A stretch of 12,404 nucleotides of DNA from Acidobacteriota bacterium (GTDB lineage Bacteria; Acidobacteriota; Blastocatellia; Pyrinomonadales; Pyrinomonadaceae). Below, in pieces: positions 5,968 through 12,128 of the stretch. Location of the stretch: positions 1 to 12,404 of the forward strand of contig JAHEEZ010000098.1 of NCBI GenBank assembly GCA_024640445.1. Reading direction: 5' to 3'. Position 1 is the first letter of the stretch, and each line of letters starts with the position of its first letter. Below the pieces are notes generated by a model. The model did no database searches, was not told the DNA's origin, and saw nothing but the letters and a program-made list of their open reading frames with translations. Position numbers and translations under genes: made by a program.

Positions 5968-7395
5968 TTGAAGCCTGAGATCCACCAGAAATTAAGGAGA
6001 GTTGCGATATTCGCGATGTTGATGGCGTTCATCGCGGCCGGGGCGGTCGCGGCGGTCGCGCAGAGTCATCCGGATCTTGGCGCCTTGTACAAAGAAGCTG
6101 CGACGCGTAAGGGAAAACGCCCGATTATCATTATCCCGGGCATTTTGGGCTCGGAACTGGTGAATGAGCGGACCGGAGAAAAGGTGTGGTTCAGGCTGAG
6201 CCGCTCCAAGGATGACGACCTTCGCCTGCCGATCGCTGCGGACACCTTACTTAGCCGCGATAATCTCGTTCCGGGAGACATCGTCAGAAAACTGGACATT
6301 CCGGTACTTAGCGACGTAGAGGTTTATCAGCAGTTGGTAAACGCCCTTGAGGAGTCTGGCGGATACACGGCGGCCTCGTGGGATGATCCTCCGAACGATC
6401 TTGAAGACAGGTATTTCGTATTTCCTTACGACTGGAGACGTGACAACGTAGAGACTGCAAGAATTTTGTTCCGGCGGGTCGAATCTCTTAAGAAACTCAC
6501 AGGCAGACCTGACCTGAAATTCAACATCATCGCCCATTCGATGGGGGGGCTCGTAGCAAGATACGCCGCAATGTACGGAGACCGCGATCTTCCGGAGGGC
6601 GATCCGGTGCCGGACTGGTCGGGCGATGAACATTTTGCGAAGATCTTTCTTTTCGGCACACCGAATGAGGGATCGGCTGACGCGCTTCAGTTGCTTCTTG
6701 AGGGATTCGGCGCGATCCGGAACATAAATCTTCCGTTCGTGCGCGATATTTCACCTGTCGAATTGGTGACAATGCCGTCGGCATTCCAGCTTCTGCCGCA
6801 CAGAGGAACTTTTCATGTCTATGATGAGAATCTTCAGCTGATGGACGTCGACGTGTTTGCCCCTGCCACGTGGAAGAAATATGGCTGGTCGATCTACGGG
6901 GCAGACGATCTGCTGAGTAAGTTCACCGAGGCGGAGATCGGCCGGATGGAGGAATACCTTCGTGTTGTGCTCAAGCGAGCAAGGGACTTCCACGAGGCGC
7001 TGGACGTAAAGAACCCGGGCCAGGGCAAGATCGGGTTCTTCATCATCGGCAGCGACTGCATCGACACACTGGACGGAGTAGTGATCTATCGGGACCGTAA
7101 GCGCAACCGCTGGGTCACTCTCACGCGTCCCGCATCGTTCAGGCGTTCCGACGGAGTCAGGATTCGGTCTCAGGAACTCAATCGGCTTCTTTTGCGCCCT
7201 GGCGACGGACGTGTGACCCGAAGGTCGCTACTCGCGGAAACACTCGCGGAAAATAAGCGGCAAAGCGTTCTTTTCGATTCGGCGATCCCTTTGACTTACG
7301 CGCTTTTCATTTGCGAGGCGCACGATCAGCTTACGGGAAACGTTGTCATCCAGAACAATCTATTGACCGCGCTTGTAAGCGAAGCGACAAAATGA
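5968..7395 (+). CDS. Secreted alpha/beta hydrolase of the lecithin:cholesterol acyltransferase (LCAT)-like family
   Basis: 475 aa from TTG 5968, with a strong Shine-Dalgarno. The signal peptide spans about 1-32 (LRRVAIFAMLMAFIAAGAVAAVAQ), so the enzyme is exported. The fold opens with PIIIIPGILGSEL (52-64), the oxyanion-region motif of LCAT/PDAT-like enzymes. FPYDWRRD (152-159) is another family block. The nucleophile elbow is AHSMGG (189-194) with S191. FLFGTPNEGS (227-236) follows. A likely acid is D363 in IIGSDCIDT. GDGRVTRRSL (412-421) corresponds to the family GDGTV block, and H452 in CEAHDQLTGN is the likely catalytic His. Such enzymes hydrolyse or transfer acyl groups of lipids; the substrate here is unknown. 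The reason for linkage to larB is not evident. The stop codon abuts that of the convergent protease. Confidence 0.82.
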   Translation: MKPEIHQKLRRVAIFAMLMAFIAAGAVAAVAQSHPDLGALYKEAATRKGKRPIIIIPGILGSELVNERTGEKVWFRLSRSKDDDLRLPIAADTLLSRDNLVPGDIVRKLDIPVLSDVEVYQQLVNALEESGGYTAASWDDPPNDLEDRYFVFPYDWRRDNVETARILFRRVESLKKLTGRPDLKFNIIAHSMGGLVARYAAMYGDRDLPEGDPVPDWSGDEHFAKIFLFGTPNEGSADALQLLLEGFGAIRNINLPFVRDISPVELVTMPSAFQLLPHRGTFHVYDENLQLMDVDVFAPATWKKYGWSIYGADDLLSKFTEAEIGRMEEYLRVVLKRARDFHEALDVKNPGQGKIGFFIIGSDCIDTLDGVVIYRDRKRNRWVTLTRPASFRRSDGVRIRSQELNRLLLRPGDGRVTRRSLLAETLAENKRQSVLFDSAIPLTYALFICEAHDQLTGNVVIQNNLLTALVSEATK

Positions 7396-8832
7396 TCAGG
7401 GGTTAAGGAGTATGTAGAGGCGGTCCGCCCAGTCCGACTGGTTTGCGGCAAGAATCTCGTACTGGACTTGCGCAAGAGCGCTATTCCCGGATTTGATATA
7501 AGCGCGGCCAAGATTGTAGCGGGCTTTCTCAAGGTTGGGGTTCATGTTAACTGCGGTCGAGAACGCATCCACACTCTCCTGGAATTTTCCTTCCGCTAAA
7601 TAACTTTCTCCGAGAAAGTTATAAGTTTCCGCGTCCGCCTTGTATGTCCGTAGTTGTTCGAAAGCTTCGATAGAGTCCTTGTAACGCTTTTGCTTGAAAT
7701 ATGCCTTTCCAAGCCGTTCGATGGCGCTGACAAGATCGGGCTTGATCCCAACCGCCCTCCGATAAGCGAGTATCTCTTCGTTGGTTCTTCCCAGCTTCTC
7801 AAAACACAGGCCTATCGCGAACTGCGTGTCGGCATTTGTCTGGTCGAGCCTTGCCGCCGTCTTGTATGAATCGACTGCTTCCTGGTAGCGGCCTAAAGCG
7901 AAATTCGAGGCGCCAATGTTAACGTGTGTTTCGGGCCAGGCCGGCCGAAGCTGGGCGGCCTTCTTCGAAGCCTTGACCGATTCTTCGTGTTTTCCCAGTA
8001 TTCCGTAGCAAAATCCGACCTGGTACCACGCCTCTGCGTAGGTAGCATCGGTAGCAACTGCCTGTTCGAAATAGGGAAGTGCCTTCGCGTAATCGTCATT
8101 CGAAAGATTTGCCAGCCCTCTCGAATACAGCCTTTCCGCAACGGCGCGCCTTGTTTGCCGGTCTTCCGAGTTCGCGGAGGCGAAGGTCTGCAAGTCGCCG
8201 GCTTCCATACGTGAGATCCTGCCGGACGGAACGGCGAAGTTCAGGCTCTGTCCTTCCGCTGCCTGCAGGGTAGCGATCCCGATCACCTCGCCCCTCATAT
8301 TCACAACCGGTGAACCCGAAGAACCCGGTGAGATCGGAGCCGTTATCTGAATGATCTTTCCATAACCTGGAATTTCACGGACTGCCGATACAATCCCGTT
8401 CGAGACGGAGCCTTCGAGACCGAACGGATTTCCGATGACTACGATCGACTCGCCTTCTTCCGGCGCCGTATCAAGTATGGGGAGTGCGATGGCGAACTCC
8501 GGCGGCACTGACACCTGGATCAGGGCCAGGTCGCCTTCGCCATCGACCGCCAGTATTCCCCGTGCCGTGTACTTCCTTCCGTTGTTGAGGAGGATCTCGA
8601 CACGGCTTGATCTTTCAATCACGTGTCGGTTTGTGATTATGCGATCAGGCGCGATGAAGAAGCCGCTTCCCCTGGACAGACTCTTGCCAGAAGCGTCGAA
8701 TGTCTCGACAGCCACGGCTGAGGGCTTGATCCGCCGAACAAGATCAGGAAGGTAATCCTGCCCGCTGGCTGAAGCCGCTAGTGCCCAGATTGTTGCGGGG
8801 ACCAAAAGGAATTTAATAAAACGGAGATTCAT
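7396..8832 (-). CDS. Exported trypsin-like (HtrA-type) serine protease fused to TPR repeats
   Basis: 478 aa. The signal peptide is 1-24 (FIKFLLVPATIWALAASASG), so it is probably periplasmic. The protease domain (about 28-205) carries an intact triad: H70 in TNRHV, D101 in GEGDLALI, and S172 in PGSSGSPVV. GNPFGLEGSVSNGIVSA is the typical S1C block. No PDZ domain follows, unlike DegP/HtrA. Instead residues about 233-470 form roughly seven tetratricopeptide repeats, each near 34 residues, with the usual pattern (for example YAKALPYFEQAVATDATYAEAWYQ, cut here at the repeat boundary). The TPR part probably binds partner proteins and replaces PDZ in substrate choice or scaffolding; that is inference. 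It has its own promoter at 8850-8878. No Shine-Dalgarno is evident. Confidence 0.9.
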   Translation of the reverse strand: MNLRFIKFLLVPATIWALAASASGQDYLPDLVRRIKPSAVAVETFDASGKSLSRGSGFFIAPDRIITNRHVIERSSRVEILLNNGRKYTARGILAVDGEGDLALIQVSVPPEFAIALPILDTAPEEGESIVVIGNPFGLEGSVSNGIVSAVREIPGYGKIIQITAPISPGSSGSPVVNMRGEVIGIATLQAAEGQSLNFAVPSGRISRMEAGDLQTFASANSEDRQTRRAVAERLYSRGLANLSNDDYAKALPYFEQAVATDATYAEAWYQVGFCYGILGKHEESVKASKKAAQLRPAWPETHVNIGASNFALGRYQEAVDSYKTAARLDQTNADTQFAIGLCFEKLGRTNEEILAYRRAVGIKPDLVSAIERLGKAYFKQKRYKDSIEAFEQLRTYKADAETYNFLGESYLAEGKFQESVDAFSTAVNMNPNLEKARYNLGRAYIKSGNSALAQVQYEILAANQSDWADRLYILLNP

Positions 8833-8849
8833 TGCGAACTCTGCGCGGA

Positions 8850-8878
8850 ATTATATTTGCTTTGGGACAGACAATCAA
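8850..8878 (-). promoter_or_regulatory. Sigma70-type promoter of the protease-TPR gene
   Basis: Minus strand: -35 TTGATT (8878-8873), a 17-base spacer, and a perfect -10 TATAAT (8855-8850). Transcription would begin near 8843, about 10 bases before the ATG, so the leader is very short. Confidence 0.7.
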
Positions 8879-8913
8879 AGAAATAAAGCGGGAAGGGGAA
8901 TGAAGCTTTGATA

Positions 8914-8946
8914 AGGCCGCATATCCTTTAGAAGGATATGCGGCCT
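8914..8946 (-). terminator. Strong stem-loop, likely terminator after the MerR-type regulator
   Basis: AGGCCGCATATCC (8914-8926) pairs perfectly with GGATATGCGGCCT (8934-8946), 13 bp, and two more T-A pairs can form in the loop. It lies between the regulator's stop and the protease promoter. There is no long U-tract on either side (CTTATC on the minus strand), so an intrinsic terminator is likely but not certain. A 10-bp palindrome CCTGCGCAGG sits beside it at 8951-8960. Confidence 0.55.
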
Positions 8947-8984
8947 GAAGCCTGCGCAGGTTAACAGGATCGGTCCGCGTGAAT

Positions 8985-9857
8985 CTACTGCCGGGCGTAT
9001 TTTCGGGCGAGTTTTGCCAGTTCCTCAAAACTCTCCGGATAATGGTCGGCAGGGAAGCGTTGATGGATCTTCTTATCTTCAAAAGCCCTGCCTCCAAGGA
9101 CTATCGGAAGGTTCCGCGTCCTTATACGCTTGCGGAACGAATCATAGTCACGGCTTAGCCGTTCAACATCGGACATTATGGTGGAAGATATGCAAATGAG
9201 GTCCGGGCAATGATGAATAACCTCGTCGGCAACCGAGAACAGGGGGGTATTTGAGCCGAAGTTCATCACTTCCCAGCCCTCGCTTTCAAATACCATCTGC
9301 ACGAGATGAGAACTTAGCTCATGAAAATCGCCTTCTATTGCGAAACAGAACATCAGTTTGCGGCACGAATCTTCCACAGGTGTGACGCTGCGAAGTTTAT
9401 GTACGGCACACAATGCGGCCCTCGTCGCGAGATGCTCGTGGGCAACGGATAGCTTGCCTTCAAACCAGAGTTCGCCGATCCGCCTCATTGAACCGGACAC
9501 GGACTCGTCAAAGATCGACGAGAGAGACGCCCCTGCAAGCAGGTCCTTAATAAGCAGGTTCGCTACCTCTTCTTCCTTACCGTTCACAAGCGAATGGAAC
9601 AGATCGGAGTCGGACAGGTCCTTGTTGACCCTCCTACGAGTAGCGGCGGTCACCACGGATTCATCCCCCGGCCGGCGCTTGACGCCGAGTTTTGATTCCT
9701 TCTGGAAACGCGCAACCTCGTCCGCGCGAAAGCGCCGGTGCCCACCGGTAGTTCGCTCAGACTTAATGAGACCCGATTCCGCCCACCGCTTAACGGTGGC
9801 GTCGCTTACGTTGCACAGTCTGGCTACGTCTTTTGTTGTGAGATGAATAGGTTCCAT
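8985..9857 (-). CDS. MerR-family regulator with cobalamin-binding domain, CarH/LitR-like photoreceptor type
   Basis: 290 aa. Residues 5-70 form a MerR winged helix (LTTKDVARLCNVSDATVKRW, then TTGGHRRFRADEVARF). Residues about 82-160 are a B12-binding helical bundle and 166-290 a Rossmann-type B12-binding domain. W131, E141 and H142 (WFEGKLSVAHEH) match the Wx9EH motif that caps the adenosyl group in CarH, with the same spacing. EGDFHELS (175-182) gives a DxH with H179 as likely lower cobalt ligand, and GGRAF (255-259) is the conserved nucleotide-loop Gly pair. One deviation is Ser182 where DxHxxG has Gly. CarH proteins repress DNA in the dark with adenosylcobalamin and release it in light. 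Light-sensing here is inference from these residues. The gene diverges from the membrane-protein gene, and shared repeats suggest direct control plus autoregulation. Confidence 0.88.
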   Translation of the reverse strand: MEPIHLTTKDVARLCNVSDATVKRWAESGLIKSERTTGGHRRFRADEVARFQKESKLGVKRRPGDESVVTAATRRRVNKDLSDSDLFHSLVNGKEEEVANLLIKDLLAGASLSSIFDESVSGSMRRIGELWFEGKLSVAHEHLATRAALCAVHKLRSVTPVEDSCRKLMFCFAIEGDFHELSSHLVQMVFESEGWEVMNFGSNTPLFSVADEVIHHCPDLICISSTIMSDVERLSRDYDSFRKRIRTRNLPIVLGGRAFEDKKIHQRFPADHYPESFEELAKLARKYARQ

Positions 9858-9878
9858 GAGTAGCTAATCAAGTATCGC

Positions 9879-9884
9879 ATAATA
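9879..9884 (-). promoter_or_regulatory. -10 element of the CarH-like regulator gene
   Basis: Minus-strand TATTAT matches the -10 consensus at five of six positions, 21 bases before the ATG. No good -35 lies 17 bases upstream. The 13-bp repeat copy at 9891-9903 occupies that area, as expected for an autoregulated promoter. Confidence 0.4.
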
Positions 9885-9890
9885 CGCCCG

Positions 9891-9903
9891 AAACGCTCAA
9901 ACC
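9891..9903. repeat. 13-bp direct repeat, copy 1 (candidate operator)
   Basis: AAACGCTCAAACC, identical to 10016-10028 and 125 bases upstream of it. It sits directly upstream of the regulator's -10 on the minus strand. Confidence 0.7.
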
Positions 9904-9983
9904 CGGAATTGACGAATACTGACGGAATGAACAGGCATCACCATGACTTAGTTTTATTAAAATTCAGATTCCGAAGAATTGGC

Positions 9984-10012
9984 TTGACAAGCTAGTGCTT
10001 CAAGGTTAAACT
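9984..10012 (+). promoter_or_regulatory. Sigma70-type promoter for the membrane-protein leader
   Basis: -35 TTGACA (9984-9989, perfect), a 17-base spacer, and -10 TAAACT (10007-10012, four of six). Expected transcription start is about 10018-10020, giving a leader of about 180 nt. CTCA-type repeats begin inside the -10 region. Confidence 0.7.
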
Positions 10013-10015
10013 CAA

Positions 10016-10028
10016 AAACGCTCAAACC
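10016..10028. repeat. 13-bp direct repeat, copy 2, within a cluster of CTCA repeats (candidate operator)
   Basis: AAACGCTCAAACC covers the expected transcription start of the plus-strand promoter. Related CTCA units start at 10011, 10021 and 10030, with CTGA at 10036, so units follow at 10, 9 and 6 bases. Direct repeats overlapping a promoter are what a CarH-type regulator binds. Confidence 0.7.
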
Positions 10029-10052
10029 GCTCACGCTGAAAATTTACCGGCA

Positions 10053-10196
10053 ATGCGCGGCGGCGGCATTAAGTACGATCTTATTCGAGCAAGGGGAAGG
10101 TTTAACGAACAAGGGCAGGTAAGATCAAGCAGGGCCTGGATGGGGCCGACGTTTATTAGAAAACGGCGGTCCTTTTCCTTTTTTAACTGGGCTTAA
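10053..10196 (+). CDS. Possible 47-residue basic peptide in the leader (speculative)
   Basis: ATG at 10053 to TAA at 10194-10196, ending one base before the ATG of the membrane-protein gene. The peptide is rich in Arg (FIRKRRS near the end) and has no recognised domain. No Shine-Dalgarno precedes it. It spans both leader stems, so it may be a chance frame or a leader peptide coupled to the downstream gene, which itself lacks a Shine-Dalgarno. Confidence 0.2.
   Translation: MRGGGIKYDLIRARGRFNEQGQVRSSRAWMGPTFIRKRRSFSFFNWA
10077..10126 (+). promoter_or_regulatory. Leader stem closing a 36-nt loop
   Basis: GATCTTA (10077-10083) pairs with TAAGATC (10120-10126). Together with the downstream terminator-like hairpin it gives the leader an aptamer-plus-platform layout. 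No known riboswitch consensus was recognised. Confidence 0.35.
10146..10184 (+). terminator. Intrinsic terminator or attenuator just before the membrane-protein gene
   Basis: CCGACGTTT (10146-10154) pairs with AAACGGCGG (10161-10169), eight pairs and one A.G mismatch, with a six-base loop. A T-rich tract (10170-10184) ending in six Ts follows. The ATG is 14 bases later. GGCC at 10133-10136 can pair with GGCC at 10144-10147, which would use the first two bases of the stem and compete with it. Confidence 0.55.
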
Positions 10197-10197
10197 C

Positions 10198-10662
10198 ATG
10201 AGAACACTTCCAGATATCCTGTCCGCTGTGATCCTTCTGAATTCCGCCGCAACTTTCTTTCTCACGGGAGTGATCTGGACGATTCAAACAGTGCACTATC
10301 CTTTACTCGCTGCGATCAGCAAGAGCGAGTTTTCCACCCATCACCGATTTCACACAAAGGCGATCGCCCCTGTTGTAGGTCCTGTAATGATCCTTGAGTT
10401 GATCACCTCGGCGTACCTGAGCATAGCTCTGTTCGGCAGCGCGCAATTCGAAATTGCACTCGCGGGTTTGATACTCGTGATCGCTATCTGGCTTTCAACC
10501 TTCCTGGTTCAGGTAAGGCAGCACAACAGGCTTGCAACAGGCTTCGACGCGCGCGCGCACCTCATCCTTGTTCGTACCAATTGGATGAGGACTGCGGCTT
10601 GGTCTTTCAGAAGCCTGCTGGCGATCTGGCTGCTCTCGGCCGTTCTGTCTGACCGCCTTTGA
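10198..10662 (+). CDS. Four-helix integral membrane protein of unknown function
   Basis: 154 aa, with membrane segments at about 6-28, 54-78, 83-105 and 131-150. No enzyme family is recognised with confidence. Polar residues in or near the membrane stand out: W27, Q30 and HYP (33-35) after TM1, a His-rich loop (H48, H49, H52), E67 within TM2, Q108-H109 after TM3, and N128-xx-R131-xxx-W135 entering TM4. The small four-helix layout and the N..R motif loosely recall DUF1772-type membrane proteins, but that is weak. It is the divergent neighbour of the CarH-like regulator, with shared repeats in between, so it is the likely regulated target. The gene has no Shine-Dalgarno and follows a terminator-like hairpin, so expression may be attenuated. 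Confidence 0.75.
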   Translation: MRTLPDILSAVILLNSAATFFLTGVIWTIQTVHYPLLAAISKSEFSTHHRFHTKAIAPVVGPVMILELITSAYLSIALFGSAQFEIALAGLILVIAIWLSTFLVQVRQHNRLATGFDARAHLILVRTNWMRTAAWSFRSLLAIWLLSAVLSDRL

Positions 10663-10679
10663 AGAATGTCTCGAATGTC

Positions 10680-10708
10680 GGTTAGTATTAGGCGTAGAAA
10701 TACTAATC
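10680..10708. repeat. AT-rich inverted repeat upstream of glyA
   Basis: GGTTAGTATT (10680-10689) pairs with AATACTAATC (10699-10708), 10 bp with one G.T, around a 9-nt loop. With no U-tract it is more like an operator or leader hairpin than a terminator. Confidence 0.45.
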
Positions 10709-10748
10709 CGGGATACGGGAAAGGGTGCGAAAAATGGTGGTACTTTTT

Positions 10749-10765
10749 GCCCGCCTCCAGCGGGC
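10749..10765 (+). promoter_or_regulatory. GC-rich hairpin in the glyA 5' region
   Basis: GCCCGC (10749-10754) pairs with GCGGGC (10760-10765) around CTCCA. The following GGTGG (10766-10770) is the only Shine-Dalgarno-like stretch near the glyA start and is well spaced for TTG 10778, not for ATG 10799. The hairpin could influence initiation. Confidence 0.35.
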
Positions 10766-10798
10766 GGTGGTTCTACCTTGACGCAGAATAATAAAAAT

Positions 10799-12100
10799 AT
10801 GAGTGACAATTTCTTTACGGCGGGGCTTGAAGATGTCGATCCGCTGGTTTTCAAGGCCACAAAGAACGAAGTTTCCAGACAAACCAACGGTCTCGAACTA
10901 ATTGCTTCCGAGAATTTTGTGTCTGAGGCCGTACTTCAGGCAATGGGTTCGGTCTTTACCAACAAATACGCCGAAGGTTACCCGGGTAAGCGGTATTACG
11001 GCGGATGCGAATTCGCGGATGAGGTCGAACAGCTCGCGATCGACAGAGCAAGAGAATTGTTTGGCGCGGAACATGCCAACGTCCAGCCGCACAGCGGCTC
11101 GCAAGCGAACACTGCCGTCTATATTGCGGCCCTTGAACACGGCAACAAGATACTTGGAATGGACCTTTCGCACGGCGGACACCTGACTCACGGACACCCT
11201 TTGAACTTTTCAGGGATAAATTTCGAGGTGGCAAGTTATGGAGTATCGCGCGAAACGGAACAGATAGATTACGACGAGCTGCAGAAGAAAGTGGAAGCGG
11301 AGCGACCGGCAATGATCGTCTGCGGAGCTTCGGCGTATCCGAGGATCATCGATTTTGAGAGGATCGGCGAGATCGCGCGTTCGGTCGGCGCGATGGTTAT
11401 GGCGGACATCGCACATATCGCGGGAATGGTCGCGGTCGGCCTCCATCCGACCCCTGTGCCGCATTGTGAATATGTAACGACGACCACCCACAAGACCCTT
11501 AGGGGACCACGCGGCGGACTGATCCTTTGCAAAGAGGAATTCGCGAAGAATGTGGACAGGAGCGTCTTCCCTGGAGTTCAGGGAGGGCCGCTTGTACACA
11601 TTATCGCAGCAAAAGCGGTCGCGTTTGGCGAGGCTCTGCGGGAAGAATTCCGTTCATACCAGGCTCAGATACTTTCGAACGCCAAAGCTCTTGCAGATGA
11701 ACTCACAGCTGGTGGGCTGCGGCTGGTTTCGGGCGGAACGGACAATCACCTGATCCTCGTGGATGTGTTTATGGACGGGAAAGGGATAACCGGCAAGAAG
11801 GCTGAAAAGGCGCTGGAGGAGGTCAACATCACGGTCAACAAGAACACGATTCCTTTTGATACGAACAAGCCGTTTGTCGCGTCCGGTATCAGAGTGGGGA
11901 CCCCCGCCCTCACCACTCGCGGCATGAAAGAAGATGACATGCGCAAGATCGGGAGCCTTATCTCGAAGATCGTCCATGAGCCCGATTCCGAGGATGTCCG
12001 CGGCGAAGTCAGGCGGGAGGTAAAGGAACTCACGGGCCGCTTCCCGATGTATCCAGCGCGGCAGCCAACCTTCGGAAGCGAGGCTATCTCCGCAGGATAG
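10799..12100 (+). CDS. glyA: Serine hydroxymethyltransferase
   Basis: 433 aa from ATG 10799. The enzyme interconverts serine plus tetrahydrofolate with glycine plus 5,10-methylene-tetrahydrofolate, in the cytosol, using PLP. Diagnostic blocks are LELIASENF (32-40), NKYAEGYPGKRYYGGCEF (55-72), QPHSGSQAN (96-104), MADIAHIAG (201-209) and TTTTHKTLRGPRGG (227-240), with K232 as the Schiff-base lysine. Near the C-terminus, SGIRVGTPALTTRGM (362-376) is typical. Length matches the family. The frame extends 7 codons to a TTG at 10778, which has a GGTGG stretch 7 bases upstream; ATG 10799 is preferred because the family's N-terminus begins near here, but the TTG is possible. No terminator is evident before the next start, 28 bases on. 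Confidence 0.95.
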   Translation: MSDNFFTAGLEDVDPLVFKATKNEVSRQTNGLELIASENFVSEAVLQAMGSVFTNKYAEGYPGKRYYGGCEFADEVEQLAIDRARELFGAEHANVQPHSGSQANTAVYIAALEHGNKILGMDLSHGGHLTHGHPLNFSGINFEVASYGVSRETEQIDYDELQKKVEAERPAMIVCGASAYPRIIDFERIGEIARSVGAMVMADIAHIAGMVAVGLHPTPVPHCEYVTTTTHKTLRGPRGGLILCKEEFAKNVDRSVFPGVQGGPLVHIIAAKAVAFGEALREEFRSYQAQILSNAKALADELTAGGLRLVSGGTDNHLILVDVFMDGKGITGKKAEKALEEVNITVNKNTIPFDTNKPFVASGIRVGTPALTTRGMKEDDMRKIGSLISKIVHEPDSEDVRGEVRREVKELTGRFPMYPARQPTFGSEAISAG

Positions 12101-12128
12101 GAATCCTTCGATCCGCGAGCCCCCATTA

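Larger units (their letters stand above)
9858..10197. other. 340-base divergent regulatory region between the CarH-like regulator and the membrane protein
   Basis: It contains a -10 for the regulator (9879-9884, minus), a good promoter for the plus strand (9984-10012), a 13-bp repeat at each (9891-9903 and 10016-10028), and a leader of about 180 nt with a stem (10077-10126) and a terminator-like hairpin (10146-10184). A 47-codon frame also crosses it. Confidence 0.7.

Noticed and set aside
10019..10197. Cobalamin riboswitch in the leader
   Set aside because: I could not find the B12-box or the other conserved blocks, despite the B12-related context.
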